Assembly: GCF_003003235.1 (NCBI RefSeq)
Contig: NZ_PVUE01000005.1
Coordinates: forward strand, 62,001-126,000
Origin: Antricoccus suffuscus
GTDB taxonomy: Bacteria; Actinomycetota; Actinomycetes; Mycobacteriales; Antricoccaceae
Length of the DNA stretch: 64,000 bases
Reading direction: 5' to 3'
Shown in pieces: positions 52,153-60,361 of the stretch. The notes beneath the pieces were generated by a model that saw only the letters and a program-made list of their open reading frames with translations, had not been told where the DNA came from and searched no databases. The first letter of the stretch is position 1. Every line of letters starts with the position of its first letter. Made by a program: the position numbers and the translations under genes.

Positions 52153-53081
52153 AACAGACTGAAGAGATTGTGATCGTTGCCGTGGTCACATTTAACAGCG
52201 AGTCAGTACTTGAAGGCCTGATCTCATCGCTGAGCGCAGGATTCGCCGACGTCCTACACCATCTTGTCGTCGCGGATAATGCCTCGACCGATGGCAGCGT
52301 CGCAACCGTCAGGCGCCTCGCGCCCGAGGCAACGGTTGTCGAGGTCGGTCGAAATGCCGGCTATGCAGCAGGGATCAACGCAGCCGTGGCGGCTGCGCCC
52401 GCGCACACCGCGGTGCTCGCCCTGAATCCCGACGTCCGGCTCGGCGAAGGCAGTATCCCCGTACTGCTGCGCGCCCTTCGCGAACCAGGGACCGGAATCG
52501 CAGTTCCGCGGCTGATCGACGCACACGGACGGCTCATTGAGTCGATCCGACGTCGCCCAACCGTAACCAGAGCACTCGCTGATGCGCTGCTCGGCGCGCG
52601 CCGAGCTGGCCGCTACCCGCTGCTCGGCGAAGTAGCGAGTGATCCGGCCGTTTACGACGTCGAAGGTCCGATCGACTGGGCGGAGGGCTCCACGCAGCTC
52701 ATCAGCGCCGAATGCTGGAAAGCCTGTGGACCATGGGACGAGTCGTACTTCCTATATTCCGAGGAGACCGACTTCGACTTACGTGCCGGCGACGCTGGCT
52801 TCGCCACGAGATTTGTGCCATCCGCGCAAGCCACTCACCTTGAGGGCGGCTCTGGCGCGTCACCGGAATTGTGGTCGCTGCTGATGATGAACCGAGTGCG
52901 ACTGTTCCGTCGCCATCGCGGCACCCTGCCAACCATACCGTTCTGGGCGGCAACGCTTCTCCGAGAATCAAGTCGGGCGCTCCAGGGCAAAGCCACGAGC
53001 CGAGCCGCCGTGCGCGCGCTCGTCAATCCGTCACGCATGCGTGAGACGCCCGGACCCCATTCGATTCGGGCATCGCGTTAG
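52149..53081 (+). CDS. Glycosyltransferase family 2 (rhamnosyltransferase-like)
   Basis: A 310-residue GT2 enzyme. IVAVVTFNSESVLEGLISSL, LVVADNASTDGS and LALNPDVRLG give the Asp motifs of the GT-A fold; EGSTQLISAECWKACGPWDESYFLYSEETDFDLRAGDAG is the acceptor-side ED-x-D region, resembling WbbL-type rhamnosyltransferases. ATG 52149 overlaps the ligase-like gene by four bases, so all three plus-strand genes form one operon. Confidence 0.9.
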   Translation: MKQTEEIVIVAVVTFNSESVLEGLISSLSAGFADVLHHLVVADNASTDGSVATVRRLAPEATVVEVGRNAGYAAGINAAVAAAPAHTAVLALNPDVRLGEGSIPVLLRALREPGTGIAVPRLIDAHGRLIESIRRRPTVTRALADALLGARRAGRYPLLGEVASDPAVYDVEGPIDWAEGSTQLISAECWKACGPWDESYFLYSEETDFDLRAGDAGFATRFVPSAQATHLEGGSGASPELWSLLMMNRVRLFRRHRGTLPTIPFWAATLLRESSRALQGKATSRAAVRALVNPSRMRETPGPHSIRASR

Positions 53082-53105
53082 CGGGCCAACAAGAGCTATA
53101 TCCCT

Positions 53106-53783
53106 CTACCGCAACCGTTTGACAAGTCCGACGGCAGCGGAGCGGGCACGTTGCCGTGGTGTTGCCGGTCTGAGCGCGCTCGCGCGAAGCGAAGCGGGCG
53201 TGTCATCGCTGCGAACGCTGAACCGCGGTTGCATCCACTGGCCGGCCCGCGCAACCTTCCGGTCGCTGGTGTGTACGGTCTCGTAGCCGAGTCGACGCAG
53301 ATCACCCAATAACCGTCGGTCGTATCTGCCAAGTGGTAATGCCGCCGCTCTAACTGCTTCGCCACTTATCTCGGCTAAACGAGCGCGGGCCTCGACAAGC
53401 TCGCGGTCCCGCGTCGCAGGATCCATCCCTCGCCACGGTCGATGATCCATGCCGTGCGAGCCGATTGACATCCCATGTTTTCTTAGCTCAACGACACCGT
53501 CGGGGTCGAGACTGCCGGCCGTCTCCAGGCGCCCGGCCAATACGAAGAACGTTGCCGTGAGGTCCCGTTGACGCAGTGCCGGGAGCCCGAACTCGATGTC
53601 GGAGGTGTTTCCGTCGTCGAAGCTCAGACGCACGTTTGGCCAGCCGGCGATCTCATCGAGGATCCAGTGGAACTTCTCCTCGGTTATCCAGTACGCCGAC
53701 TCGCCCTCCTCAAGTTCCCGGCCGGGCGTCCCGATTCCGTGGAAACAGATGTTGATGATCTTGGTGTCAGGCACAACTGTCAC
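53106..53783 (-). CDS. Polysaccharide deacetylase (NodB-like) family protein
   Basis: A 225-residue carbohydrate esterase 4 protein. Motif 1 is LSFDDGNTSD with the catalytic-base and metal aspartates; motif 2 is GSHGMDHRPW (H-x3-H). Motif 3 reads ALPLGRYDRRL, where the usual RPPYG arginine is not at the same position. It would deacetylate an N-acetylated sugar in the glycan. No signal peptide is seen, so it may act on a cytoplasmic, lipid-linked intermediate. It overlaps the upstream GT2 gene by 17 bp. Confidence 0.87.
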   Translation of the reverse strand: MTVVPDTKIINICFHGIGTPGRELEEGESAYWITEEKFHWILDEIAGWPNVRLSFDDGNTSDIEFGLPALRQRDLTATFFVLAGRLETAGSLDPDGVVELRKHGMSIGSHGMDHRPWRGMDPATRDRELVEARARLAEISGEAVRAAALPLGRYDRRLLGDLRRLGYETVHTSDRKVARAGQWMQPRFSVRSDDTPASLRASALRPATPRQRARSAAVGLVKRLR

Positions 53784-54675
53784 CCCGGACGATGGGTGTC
53801 GCAGGACGCGTTGAGTTGTCTTGTCCCCAGGGCTCCGCGGCGCCGGCGTTCCGCCGTGCCAGAAATGCCGCCCAGACAGTGATCGCGACGTAGACCACGG
53901 CGGCTGGGGCGAGCCTTGGCTCTGGCACGATCACGTCGCGCAACCAGGAGAACCGGTCAGCGTTGCGTACCGGCACCGTAACCTGGCCTTCCCTTGCCGC
54001 AGCTCGCATTGCCGCGTTGCCGCGTCGTACCCTTACTAAGCGCCGCACTAAGTCGCGCGTGCGCAGTGGCGCGGCTACGACTGTTTCAATTTGATCGACT
54101 TCGGACTTCTCGCCTTGGTCGAACACGGAATCCAGGAATAAGTCATCGGCGACCATGTCCGGGAAGCGCTCGAACCGCGCCCGCCCGGCCCGCGACACCG
54201 CGATTGCGCCGCGGCCGAACAGCCCGTGCCTAAAGACTGGCAGCCTACTGTTTATTGCGAAATATGCACGGACCATTAGCGGACGCGCGCGTAGATCGAG
54301 TGTGCGGCGCGGGACGGCCGCGAGCGTTGGACAACCTGCCGGACGGGTCGCTTTGGGCGGGCAGAGCAGTGCATCTCGGAGCGCACGGGCGCCCGCTGTC
54401 GTGAGGACGATGTCGGCATCGAGGTAAATCCGCGGAAAAGCGTCGATAGCCGCATCTCCGGCATTGAGCGCCGCCGGTTTGCTTGGCTCCGCTAACTCAA
54501 TGACCCGGACCGTATTTCGGGCTGCCGCGATTGTGGCGGTCGCATCGTCGCAACCGTTGGCCACGACCACGATCTCGAACTCATCCGGCAATGAATCGGC
54601 CAGTAAGTTATCCAGACAGCGACCGATGACCGACGCCTCGTTGTGTGCTGCGATCACGACGCCCGTCATCGCCAC
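53767..54675 (-). CDS. Glycosyltransferase family 2 with C-terminal membrane segment
   Basis: A 302-residue GT2 protein: GVVIAAHNEASVIGRCLDNLL, IVVVANGCDDAT, and IYLDADIVLT as the D-x-D motif, then a MVADDLFLDSVF acidic region. One hydrophobic helix is near residue 260-276. The gene overlaps the deacetylase gene, suggesting that a newly added sugar is deacetylated. ATG 54675 has no clear ribosome-binding site. Confidence 0.85.
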   Translation of the reverse strand: MAMTGVVIAAHNEASVIGRCLDNLLADSLPDEFEIVVVANGCDDATATIAAARNTVRVIELAEPSKPAALNAGDAAIDAFPRIYLDADIVLTTAGARALRDALLCPPKATRPAGCPTLAAVPRRTLDLRARPLMVRAYFAINSRLPVFRHGLFGRGAIAVSRAGRARFERFPDMVADDLFLDSVFDQGEKSEVDQIETVVAAPLRTRDLVRRLVRVRRGNAAMRAAAREGQVTVPVRNADRFSWLRDVIVPEPRLAPAAVVYVAITVWAAFLARRNAGAAEPWGQDNSTRPATPIVRGDSCA

Positions 54676-54798
54676 TCACCCCGTCGACGTGTCGCCTCAA
54701 TCCCGTTGCGATTGTCAAACGTCACGCATTCCCCCCTGGTCGGACGCTAGTTCTTTGCTATCGTATGCGAAGGGGGCGGTGCCGGGTGAATACCTGTT

Positions 54799-55701
54799 AT
54801 GAGTTTGTGTGCGTTTTCGGGGCTAATCAATATGTCCACTAAAGTCTCGGTCGAGTTGAGCGCTATCACGGTCGCCGACTTGGTGCCAATCGGGCACTTC
54901 CTGCACGATAACTTGAACCACCACGTCGCCCCCGAGGCATGGGTGCGCGCCGTCAATCCCGCGTGGATGTCCGACGCCCCTAACCACGGATTCATGCTGC
55001 AGACACGCGACGGCAAAATCGTCGGCGTATATCTCGCGTTCTACTCGGCGCGGCAGATCGCCGGCGCGACCGAACGGTTCTGCAATCTCGCCGCGTGGTG
55101 CGTGCTCGAAGCGCACCGGGGACACGGCCTGCGGCTGGTACGAGCGCTGCTGGCACAGGTCGGTTACCACTTCACCGACCTCTCACCTAGTGGAAATGTG
55201 GTCCCGCTAAACAAACGGCTCAAGTTCCAAGAACTCGACACAACGACCGCGCTGGTTCCCAACCTGCCGCGGGTCGGCTCGTCTCGGACGCGCATTACGA
55301 CCAATCCCACGAAAATCGCTCGCGTGCTGACCGGGAACGACCTCACGATTTACCGCGACCACGCGCACACACCGGCGGCGAACCATCTTGTGGTGCAGCG
55401 TGGAAGCGAATCGTGCTACGTGATCTTCCGACGGGACCGGAGAAAGAACCTCCCGCTGTTTGCCTCGATCCTCTACGTCGGCAACCCGAACCTGTTTCGC
55501 ACTGTTGCGAGGAATGTCTATGGGCACCTACTCGTGCGGCACGGAATACCCGTCACGCTTGCCGAGCTTCGCATCGTCGGAGACCAGCCACTCGGTTCGC
55601 GGCTGTTGCGGTCGGCACGTCCAAAGATGTTTCGCAGTAGCCACCTCCAGCCAGATCAGATCGATTACCTCTACAGCGAACTGACCTGCGTGGCCTGGTA
55701 A
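54799..55701 (+). CDS. GNAT-like acyltransferase, first gene of the exosortase-A-like module
   Basis: A 300-residue protein, or 289 from ATG 54832. Residues about 12-150 resemble the GNAT fold (LVPIGHFLHDNL; IVGVYLAFYS; AAWCVLEAHRGHGLRLVRALL, with the R-G-H-G acyl-CoA loop). The C-terminal half is not recognised. GNAT-like acyltransferases are a standard part of exosortase-A-associated gene sets in Gram-negative bacteria, and this one precedes the other members of that set by 27 bp. A role in acylating a glycan or amino compound is inference. Confidence 0.7.
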   Translation: MSLCAFSGLINMSTKVSVELSAITVADLVPIGHFLHDNLNHHVAPEAWVRAVNPAWMSDAPNHGFMLQTRDGKIVGVYLAFYSARQIAGATERFCNLAAWCVLEAHRGHGLRLVRALLAQVGYHFTDLSPSGNVVPLNKRLKFQELDTTTALVPNLPRVGSSRTRITTNPTKIARVLTGNDLTIYRDHAHTPAANHLVVQRGSESCYVIFRRDRRKNLPLFASILYVGNPNLFRTVARNVYGHLLVRHGIPVTLAELRIVGDQPLGSRLLRSARPKMFRSSHLQPDQIDYLYSELTCVAW

Positions 55702-55728
55702 GCCACAACGAGACACCGGGAATCAACA

Positions 55729-57309
55729 ATGCAGACCAACCTTCATCACCTGATAGAACATCGCGCGACGTCAAACGGCGACGCGCCTGCGCTCACGTTC
55801 AAGGACACGACGTTCACCTATGCGGAACTTTGGGCGCAGACTCAACAAGTGGCGGCCGGTCTCGCCCGGCTTGGCCTGCGATCTGGCGACCGGGTCGGAG
55901 TGTTTCTCGACAAACGCATCGAGACGGTGACCTCGATCTTCGGATCGTCCGCGGCCAGTGCCGTATTCGTGCCGGTCAATCCACTACTCAAGCCCGCGCA
56001 GGTCGTGCACATCCTCAACGACTGCGATGTCCGAGTGCTGGTCACCACGCCCGAGCGTCTCGCGCTGCTCGCTGATGACCTGAAGGAATGCGATGCGCTG
56101 AGCAGCGTCATATTGGTCGCGACGGGCATCACGCCCAAAGATGCACCCGACCTCGGGGATGTCGATGTGCACCAATGGAGTGTCGTGTTCGACAACGACG
56201 GATCGTCGTCGCAACTTCGCTCGGCGATCGATCTCGATATCGCCGCCATCCTTTACACGTCCGGGAGCACAGGCCGGCCCAAGGGCGTCGTTCTGAGCCA
56301 TCGCAATCTGATCGTCGGCGCCGAGAGTGTGAGTCAGTACCTGGGCAACACCGCTGACGACGTCATCCTGGCCGCGCTGCCCTTGAGCTTTGATGCCGGT
56401 TTCAGCCAGTTGACGACGGCATTCAGTGCCGGCGCCCACGTGATACTGATGAACTACCTGCTGCCACGTGATGTCGTGCGACTATGCGAAAAGCATTCGG
56501 TTACCGGACTGACCTGTGTCCCGCCGCTGTGGATTCAGATCGCCGCGCAGGAGTGGCCCCCGGCCGCAACCGAGAATCTGCGCTACTTCGCAAACACCGG
56601 TGGACGTATGCCCCGAACGACCCTCGACAAGTTACGCGACCAGTTTCCTGCGGCGACGCCGTACCTCATGTATGGACTCACCGAAGCATTTAGGTCGACC
56701 TACCTGGACCCCGCGGAGATCGATCGCAGACCTGATTCGATCGGCAAAGCGATCCCGAACGCCGAGGTCATGGTCGTCCGACCGGATGGCTCGCCATGCG
56801 ACTTCGGTGAGGAGGGTGAACTGGTGCACCGCGGCGCGCTGGTCGCGCTGGGCTATTGGAATGATCCGGAGCGTACGGCTGAACGGTTCCGACCCGTGCC
56901 CGGCCGGAACCAAGACTGGCGTTCGCCCGAGGTCGCGGTCTTCTCCGGTGATGCTGTTGTGACGGACAACGATGGCTTTCTGTACTTCGTTGGGCGCAAG
57001 GACGAAATGATTAAGACCTCGGGGTACCGGGTCAGCCCGACCGAGGTCGAGGAGGCGGCTTACAGCACTGGCTTGGTACGTGACGTGGTAGCGCTTGGAG
57101 TCGATGACGCCACACTGGGTCAGAAGATACTTCTCGTGGTCAGTCCGTCCGGTTCCGATCCACTTGACGAAGCCGCGCTGATTGCCGCGATGCGGCATCG
57201 ACTACCACTCTTCATGGTGCCCTCTAGCGTCGTCACCCGCAGCGCGATCCCACGCACTCCTAACGGTAAGTTCGACCGCAAGCTACTACGCGAAGAGGTC
57301 GGTGCATGA
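55729..57309 (+). CDS. AMP-forming acyl-CoA ligase, exosortase-A-associated type
   Basis: A 526-residue adenylate-forming ligase with P-loop YTSGSTGRPKGV, YGLTEAFRST in place of the TE motif, GDAVVTDNDG, GRKDEMIKTSGYRVSPTEVE hinge, and catalytic lysine in RTPNGKFDR. The combination with a PLP decarboxylase (four-base overlap), acyl carrier protein and GNAT-like gene is the arrangement annotated as exosortase-A system-associated in Gram-negative genomes. It could load an amino or hydroxy acid onto the carrier protein encoded downstream rather than onto CoA. Confidence 0.85.
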   Translation: MQTNLHHLIEHRATSNGDAPALTFKDTTFTYAELWAQTQQVAAGLARLGLRSGDRVGVFLDKRIETVTSIFGSSAASAVFVPVNPLLKPAQVVHILNDCDVRVLVTTPERLALLADDLKECDALSSVILVATGITPKDAPDLGDVDVHQWSVVFDNDGSSSQLRSAIDLDIAAILYTSGSTGRPKGVVLSHRNLIVGAESVSQYLGNTADDVILAALPLSFDAGFSQLTTAFSAGAHVILMNYLLPRDVVRLCEKHSVTGLTCVPPLWIQIAAQEWPPAATENLRYFANTGGRMPRTTLDKLRDQFPAATPYLMYGLTEAFRSTYLDPAEIDRRPDSIGKAIPNAEVMVVRPDGSPCDFGEEGELVHRGALVALGYWNDPERTAERFRPVPGRNQDWRSPEVAVFSGDAVVTDNDGFLYFVGRKDEMIKTSGYRVSPTEVEEAAYSTGLVRDVVALGVDDATLGQKILLVVSPSGSDPLDEAALIAAMRHRLPLFMVPSSVVTRSAIPRTPNGKFDRKLLREEVGA

Positions 57310-58532
57310 CGCCCAAACCCGTTATCGCCGCCTTTGGCTCTCAGAACGGTCAACTGACCGTGGGCGGTATCCCAGTCGAGCGACTCGCTGAGCGCGTCGG
57401 CAGCACGCCATTCTTCGCTTACGACCGGGGTCTCCTCACGACGCGAGTAGAGCTTCTGCGCGCGACGCTGCCCGCCGGTATCGAGCTGAGTTACGCGATG
57501 AAGGCGAATCCGATGCCGGCGGTCGTTCAGCACATCTCCGGACTCGTTGATTCGATCGATGTCGCGTCCGCATTGGAGATGCAGACGGCGTTGGATACCC
57601 CGCTCACCGCTTCACACATCAGTTTCGCCGGTCCCGGGAAGACCGATCAGGAACTGAGTCAGGCTGTAGCCGCGGGTGTCACGATCGAATTAGAGTCCGC
57701 GTCGGAGGCTGCCCGGGTGGTGAGCGCTGGCGACCGGCTTGGACTGCGACCGAGGGTCGCCATCCGAGTCAACCCGGACTTCCAGGTCAAAGGGTCCGGG
57801 ATGCGTATGGGTGGTGGCCCGCAGCAGTTTGGGGTGGATGTCGAGCAGGTGCCCGCCTTATTGACGGACTTGGCGTCTGCCGACGTCGAGCTTCTTGGGT
57901 TCCATGTATTCGCCGGGTCGCAGAATCTGCACGCCGACATTTTGGCCGAAGCGCAGCGGAAGACGGTCGAATTGGTCTTAGCGCTCGCGGACAAGTCACT
58001 ATCGCCAATCCGCTATCTAAATCTCGGCGGCGGTTTCGGCATTCCGTACTTCGATAAGGATCAGCCGCTCGATCTCGAAGCGATCGGCGATAATCTATCT
58101 GCGCTGCTCACGGATGAGATCCGCCCGAACCTGCCCGACGCCCGTGTCGTAATGGAGCTCGGGCGATACATTGTTGGCGAGTGTGGTGTCTACATCACTC
58201 GGATCGTCGATCGCAAGGTGTCGCGTGGACGGAACTATGTCGTCGTCGACGGCGGCATGCACCATCAGCTGGCCGCGTCGGGCAACTTTGGCCAGGTGAT
58301 CCGCCGCAATTACCCACTCGCCGTCGCCAACAAGATCGATGTACCGGTTGATGAGTCGGTCACGGTCGTCGGATGCCTCTGCACCCCTCTCGACCTTCTC
58401 GGCGACAACGTCGACCTGCCACGGTCCGAAGTCGGTGACCTCGTCGCGCTGTTTCAGGCCGGCGCATACGGGCTCACGGCAAGTCCGACCGCGTTTCTGG
58501 GCCACCCAGCGCCCGCCGAAATACTCGTTTGA
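57306..58532 (+). CDS. Fold-type III PLP-dependent decarboxylase (LysA/ornithine-decarboxylase-like)
   Basis: A 408-residue enzyme with the PLP lysine Lys66 in SYAMKANPMP, glycine-rich phosphate loop NLGGGFGIPY, GRYIVGECGVY, and the active-site cysteine-containing GCLCTPLDLLGD, as in diaminopimelate decarboxylase. Sequence features such as FYD-to-LFQAGAYG spacing agree with the decarboxylase partner of exosortase-A-associated ligases. It may decarboxylate an amino acid loaded by the ligase. The gene overlaps the ligase gene by four bases. Confidence 0.85.
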   Translation: MTPKPVIAAFGSQNGQLTVGGIPVERLAERVGSTPFFAYDRGLLTTRVELLRATLPAGIELSYAMKANPMPAVVQHISGLVDSIDVASALEMQTALDTPLTASHISFAGPGKTDQELSQAVAAGVTIELESASEAARVVSAGDRLGLRPRVAIRVNPDFQVKGSGMRMGGGPQQFGVDVEQVPALLTDLASADVELLGFHVFAGSQNLHADILAEAQRKTVELVLALADKSLSPIRYLNLGGGFGIPYFDKDQPLDLEAIGDNLSALLTDEIRPNLPDARVVMELGRYIVGECGVYITRIVDRKVSRGRNYVVVDGGMHHQLAASGNFGQVIRRNYPLAVANKIDVPVDESVTVVGCLCTPLDLLGDNVDLPRSEVGDLVALFQAGAYGLTASPTAFLGHPAPAEILV

Positions 58533-58561
58533 ACACAGCAACATCCAAAGGGGAACACACA

Positions 58562-58825
58562 ATGGAAAGCACCAGTACATCCACATTAGACGGCGTCAAG
58601 GCAGTAATCGTCCAAGTTCTCGGCATCGAAGACCGCGCGGACACGCTTGAGGCCTCAACGCCCCTCTTCGGCAGCATGCCCGAACTCGACTCGCTCGCTG
58701 TCGTCGAACTGGCCGCCGCGCTCGAGTCACACTTCGACTTTGAAATCGACGACGCCGACTTCACCGGCGAGGTCTTCGAGACCGTCGGAACTCTCGCGCA
58801 ATTCGTCGACGACAGCCATAAGTAA
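58562..58825 (+). CDS. Acyl carrier protein
   Basis: An 87-residue acidic four-helix carrier protein. The phosphopantetheine attachment site is Ser44 in MPELDSLAVVEL. A GGGG box precedes ATG 58562. It follows the decarboxylase by 29 bp and precedes a secreted beta-helix gene by 10 bp, indicating one operon. The carrier would hold the acyl or aminoacyl group made by the ligase for transfer, plausibly by the GNAT-like enzyme. Confidence 0.93.
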   Translation: MESTSTSTLDGVKAVIVQVLGIEDRADTLEASTPLFGSMPELDSLAVVELAAALESHFDFEIDDADFTGEVFETVGTLAQFVDDSHK

Positions 58826-58835
58826 GTTCAGCTAG

Positions 58836-59756
58836 ATGCGCACCCGCCGCACGTTAGCGGTTGCTTCCACGGCCGCCGCGGTGATCGTTATCGCCGCAGT
58901 CGCCATCGTGGTAATCGCGCGATCAGGTGACACCACGTCGCATTCGACCAGCGCCGAGACCGACAACTCCGGTGTGCACGAGGGCTTTCCTGGACCGTCG
59001 AACACCGGGGTGCCTTCCGGGACAAAACTCGCGGATTACAGCGGACCGTGCACGATCACCAAACCAGATACGGTGATTGACGCAAAGCAGGTTACATGCG
59101 ATGACCTGCTGATTGCGACTTCGGGCGTGAAAGTCACCCGGAGCAAGACCAATCGGATCGATGCCGACGGCGATAATATTTCGATCACCATCGAAGACTC
59201 CGAGATAGATGGCGGCACCTGGAACGGCGCCGCAATCGGGTTCAATAATCTCACTCTGAAACGAGTCAATGTGCACGGCGCGCGCGTTTCAGTCCTGTGC
59301 GGTTCCAACTGCCTTGTGCAAGATTCCTGGTTACACAAACAGTACATGCCGTCTGACGTTCCCTGGCACGTCAATGGTTACGTAAGTAATGGCGGATCTA
59401 ACGTCCTTGTCAAGCACAACACAATCGCATGCGACGTGCAGGACAACAGCGCGGGTGGCGGATGTACCGGACCTGCCGCTTCGTTCGGCGACTTCGCGCC
59501 GTTAAAAGACATTACCTATGACGGGAACCTGCTCGTAGCCACCCCTGGGGGCTACTGCCTTTCCGCTGGATACAACCCAGCCAAATCGTTCGGAAGTAAT
59601 CCGACCAGAATAGTTGTCAGAAACAACATTTTCGCGCGCGGGTCCACCGGAAAATGCGGATCGTACGGTCCCGCTACCTCATTTCTGGCGAACGGCACGG
59701 GAAACGTGTGGTCGAATAACAAATGGGACGATGGGAGTCCGCTACAGGCCCCGTAA
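58836..59756 (+). CDS. Secreted right-handed beta-helix-like protein
   Basis: A 306-residue protein with an uncleaved-type signal anchor (hydrophobic residues about 11-29), a Ser/Thr-rich linker, and a repetitive domain from about 50 that is rich in N-x-T/I-V coils (VLCGSNCLVQDSW, HNTIACDVQDNS, GNLLVATPGG), as in pectate-lyase-like beta-helices. Several cysteines are spaced for disulfides. Most of the domain is paralogous to the C-terminal part of the protein at 60362. It is probably a surface glycan-binding or glycan-modifying protein. It has no clear ribosome-binding site, so translation may be coupled to the ACP gene. Confidence 0.8.
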   Translation: MRTRRTLAVASTAAAVIVIAAVAIVVIARSGDTTSHSTSAETDNSGVHEGFPGPSNTGVPSGTKLADYSGPCTITKPDTVIDAKQVTCDDLLIATSGVKVTRSKTNRIDADGDNISITIEDSEIDGGTWNGAAIGFNNLTLKRVNVHGARVSVLCGSNCLVQDSWLHKQYMPSDVPWHVNGYVSNGGSNVLVKHNTIACDVQDNSAGGGCTGPAASFGDFAPLKDITYDGNLLVATPGGYCLSAGYNPAKSFGSNPTRIVVRNNIFARGSTGKCGSYGPATSFLANGTGNVWSNNKWDDGSPLQAP

Positions 59757-60361
59757 GGCGAATTAACCCGCATGTCTGTGTGCCTCAGCGCGGACTGGCG
59801 ACGGGAAGCGGCAAGACGTAACCCGAGCGACGGTAGCGCGACGCCTCGACCGCTTCCATAAGGCGACGGGATCGGATTGCTCAAAGACTAGAGCGGATCT
59901 ATTTCAGTGACGATTAGCACATTCGCTATATTTGGCCGGCCGCAAGCACGATTTTGGGGCCTTCCGGGCGCGCGCACAGGCGACGCAAGGCAAAGCAAGA
60001 ATGCGATCAGTTCAATTTGGAACCACGAGAAAGTCGAGGCCATCGCACCTGTGGCGCGAAACGGGCGGCCTGCAAAAACCACGGGTCCCCGATCTCTCCG
60101 CACTTTGGTCCACACCTACATAGTCGGGCGTCCACAATCAAGGCCTCTCGGCCAAATCTGCGGTGTTTGACGATTCACGTTGTGCTCGCAGCGGAAGTCC
60201 TCATAGACTTCCTGAGTCGATGTCCACCCGGTGATTCGTAGATCCCGGTCGCCCCCAAATCCCGGACGTCGTGGCGGTCTTTCCTTGCGCACTATCGGGC
60301 ACACGCGCGCCGACCGTCGCCATCGGTGTGGATGGCACCTACCAAATAGGAGTAACTCATT
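59757..60361. other. 600-bp intergenic region between paralogues
   Basis: No supported gene. It contains a separated inverted repeat TTTGGCCG (about 59931) / CGGCCAAA (about 60148) and may carry its own promoter for the following gene, as the gap is far larger than others in the operon. Base composition is visibly less GC-rich than in the first 40 kb. Confidence 0.35.

Noticed and set aside
59907-60170. 87-codon plus-strand frame between the two beta-helix genes
   Set aside because: No ribosome-binding site, no homology, competing open frames in the same area; treated as non-coding.
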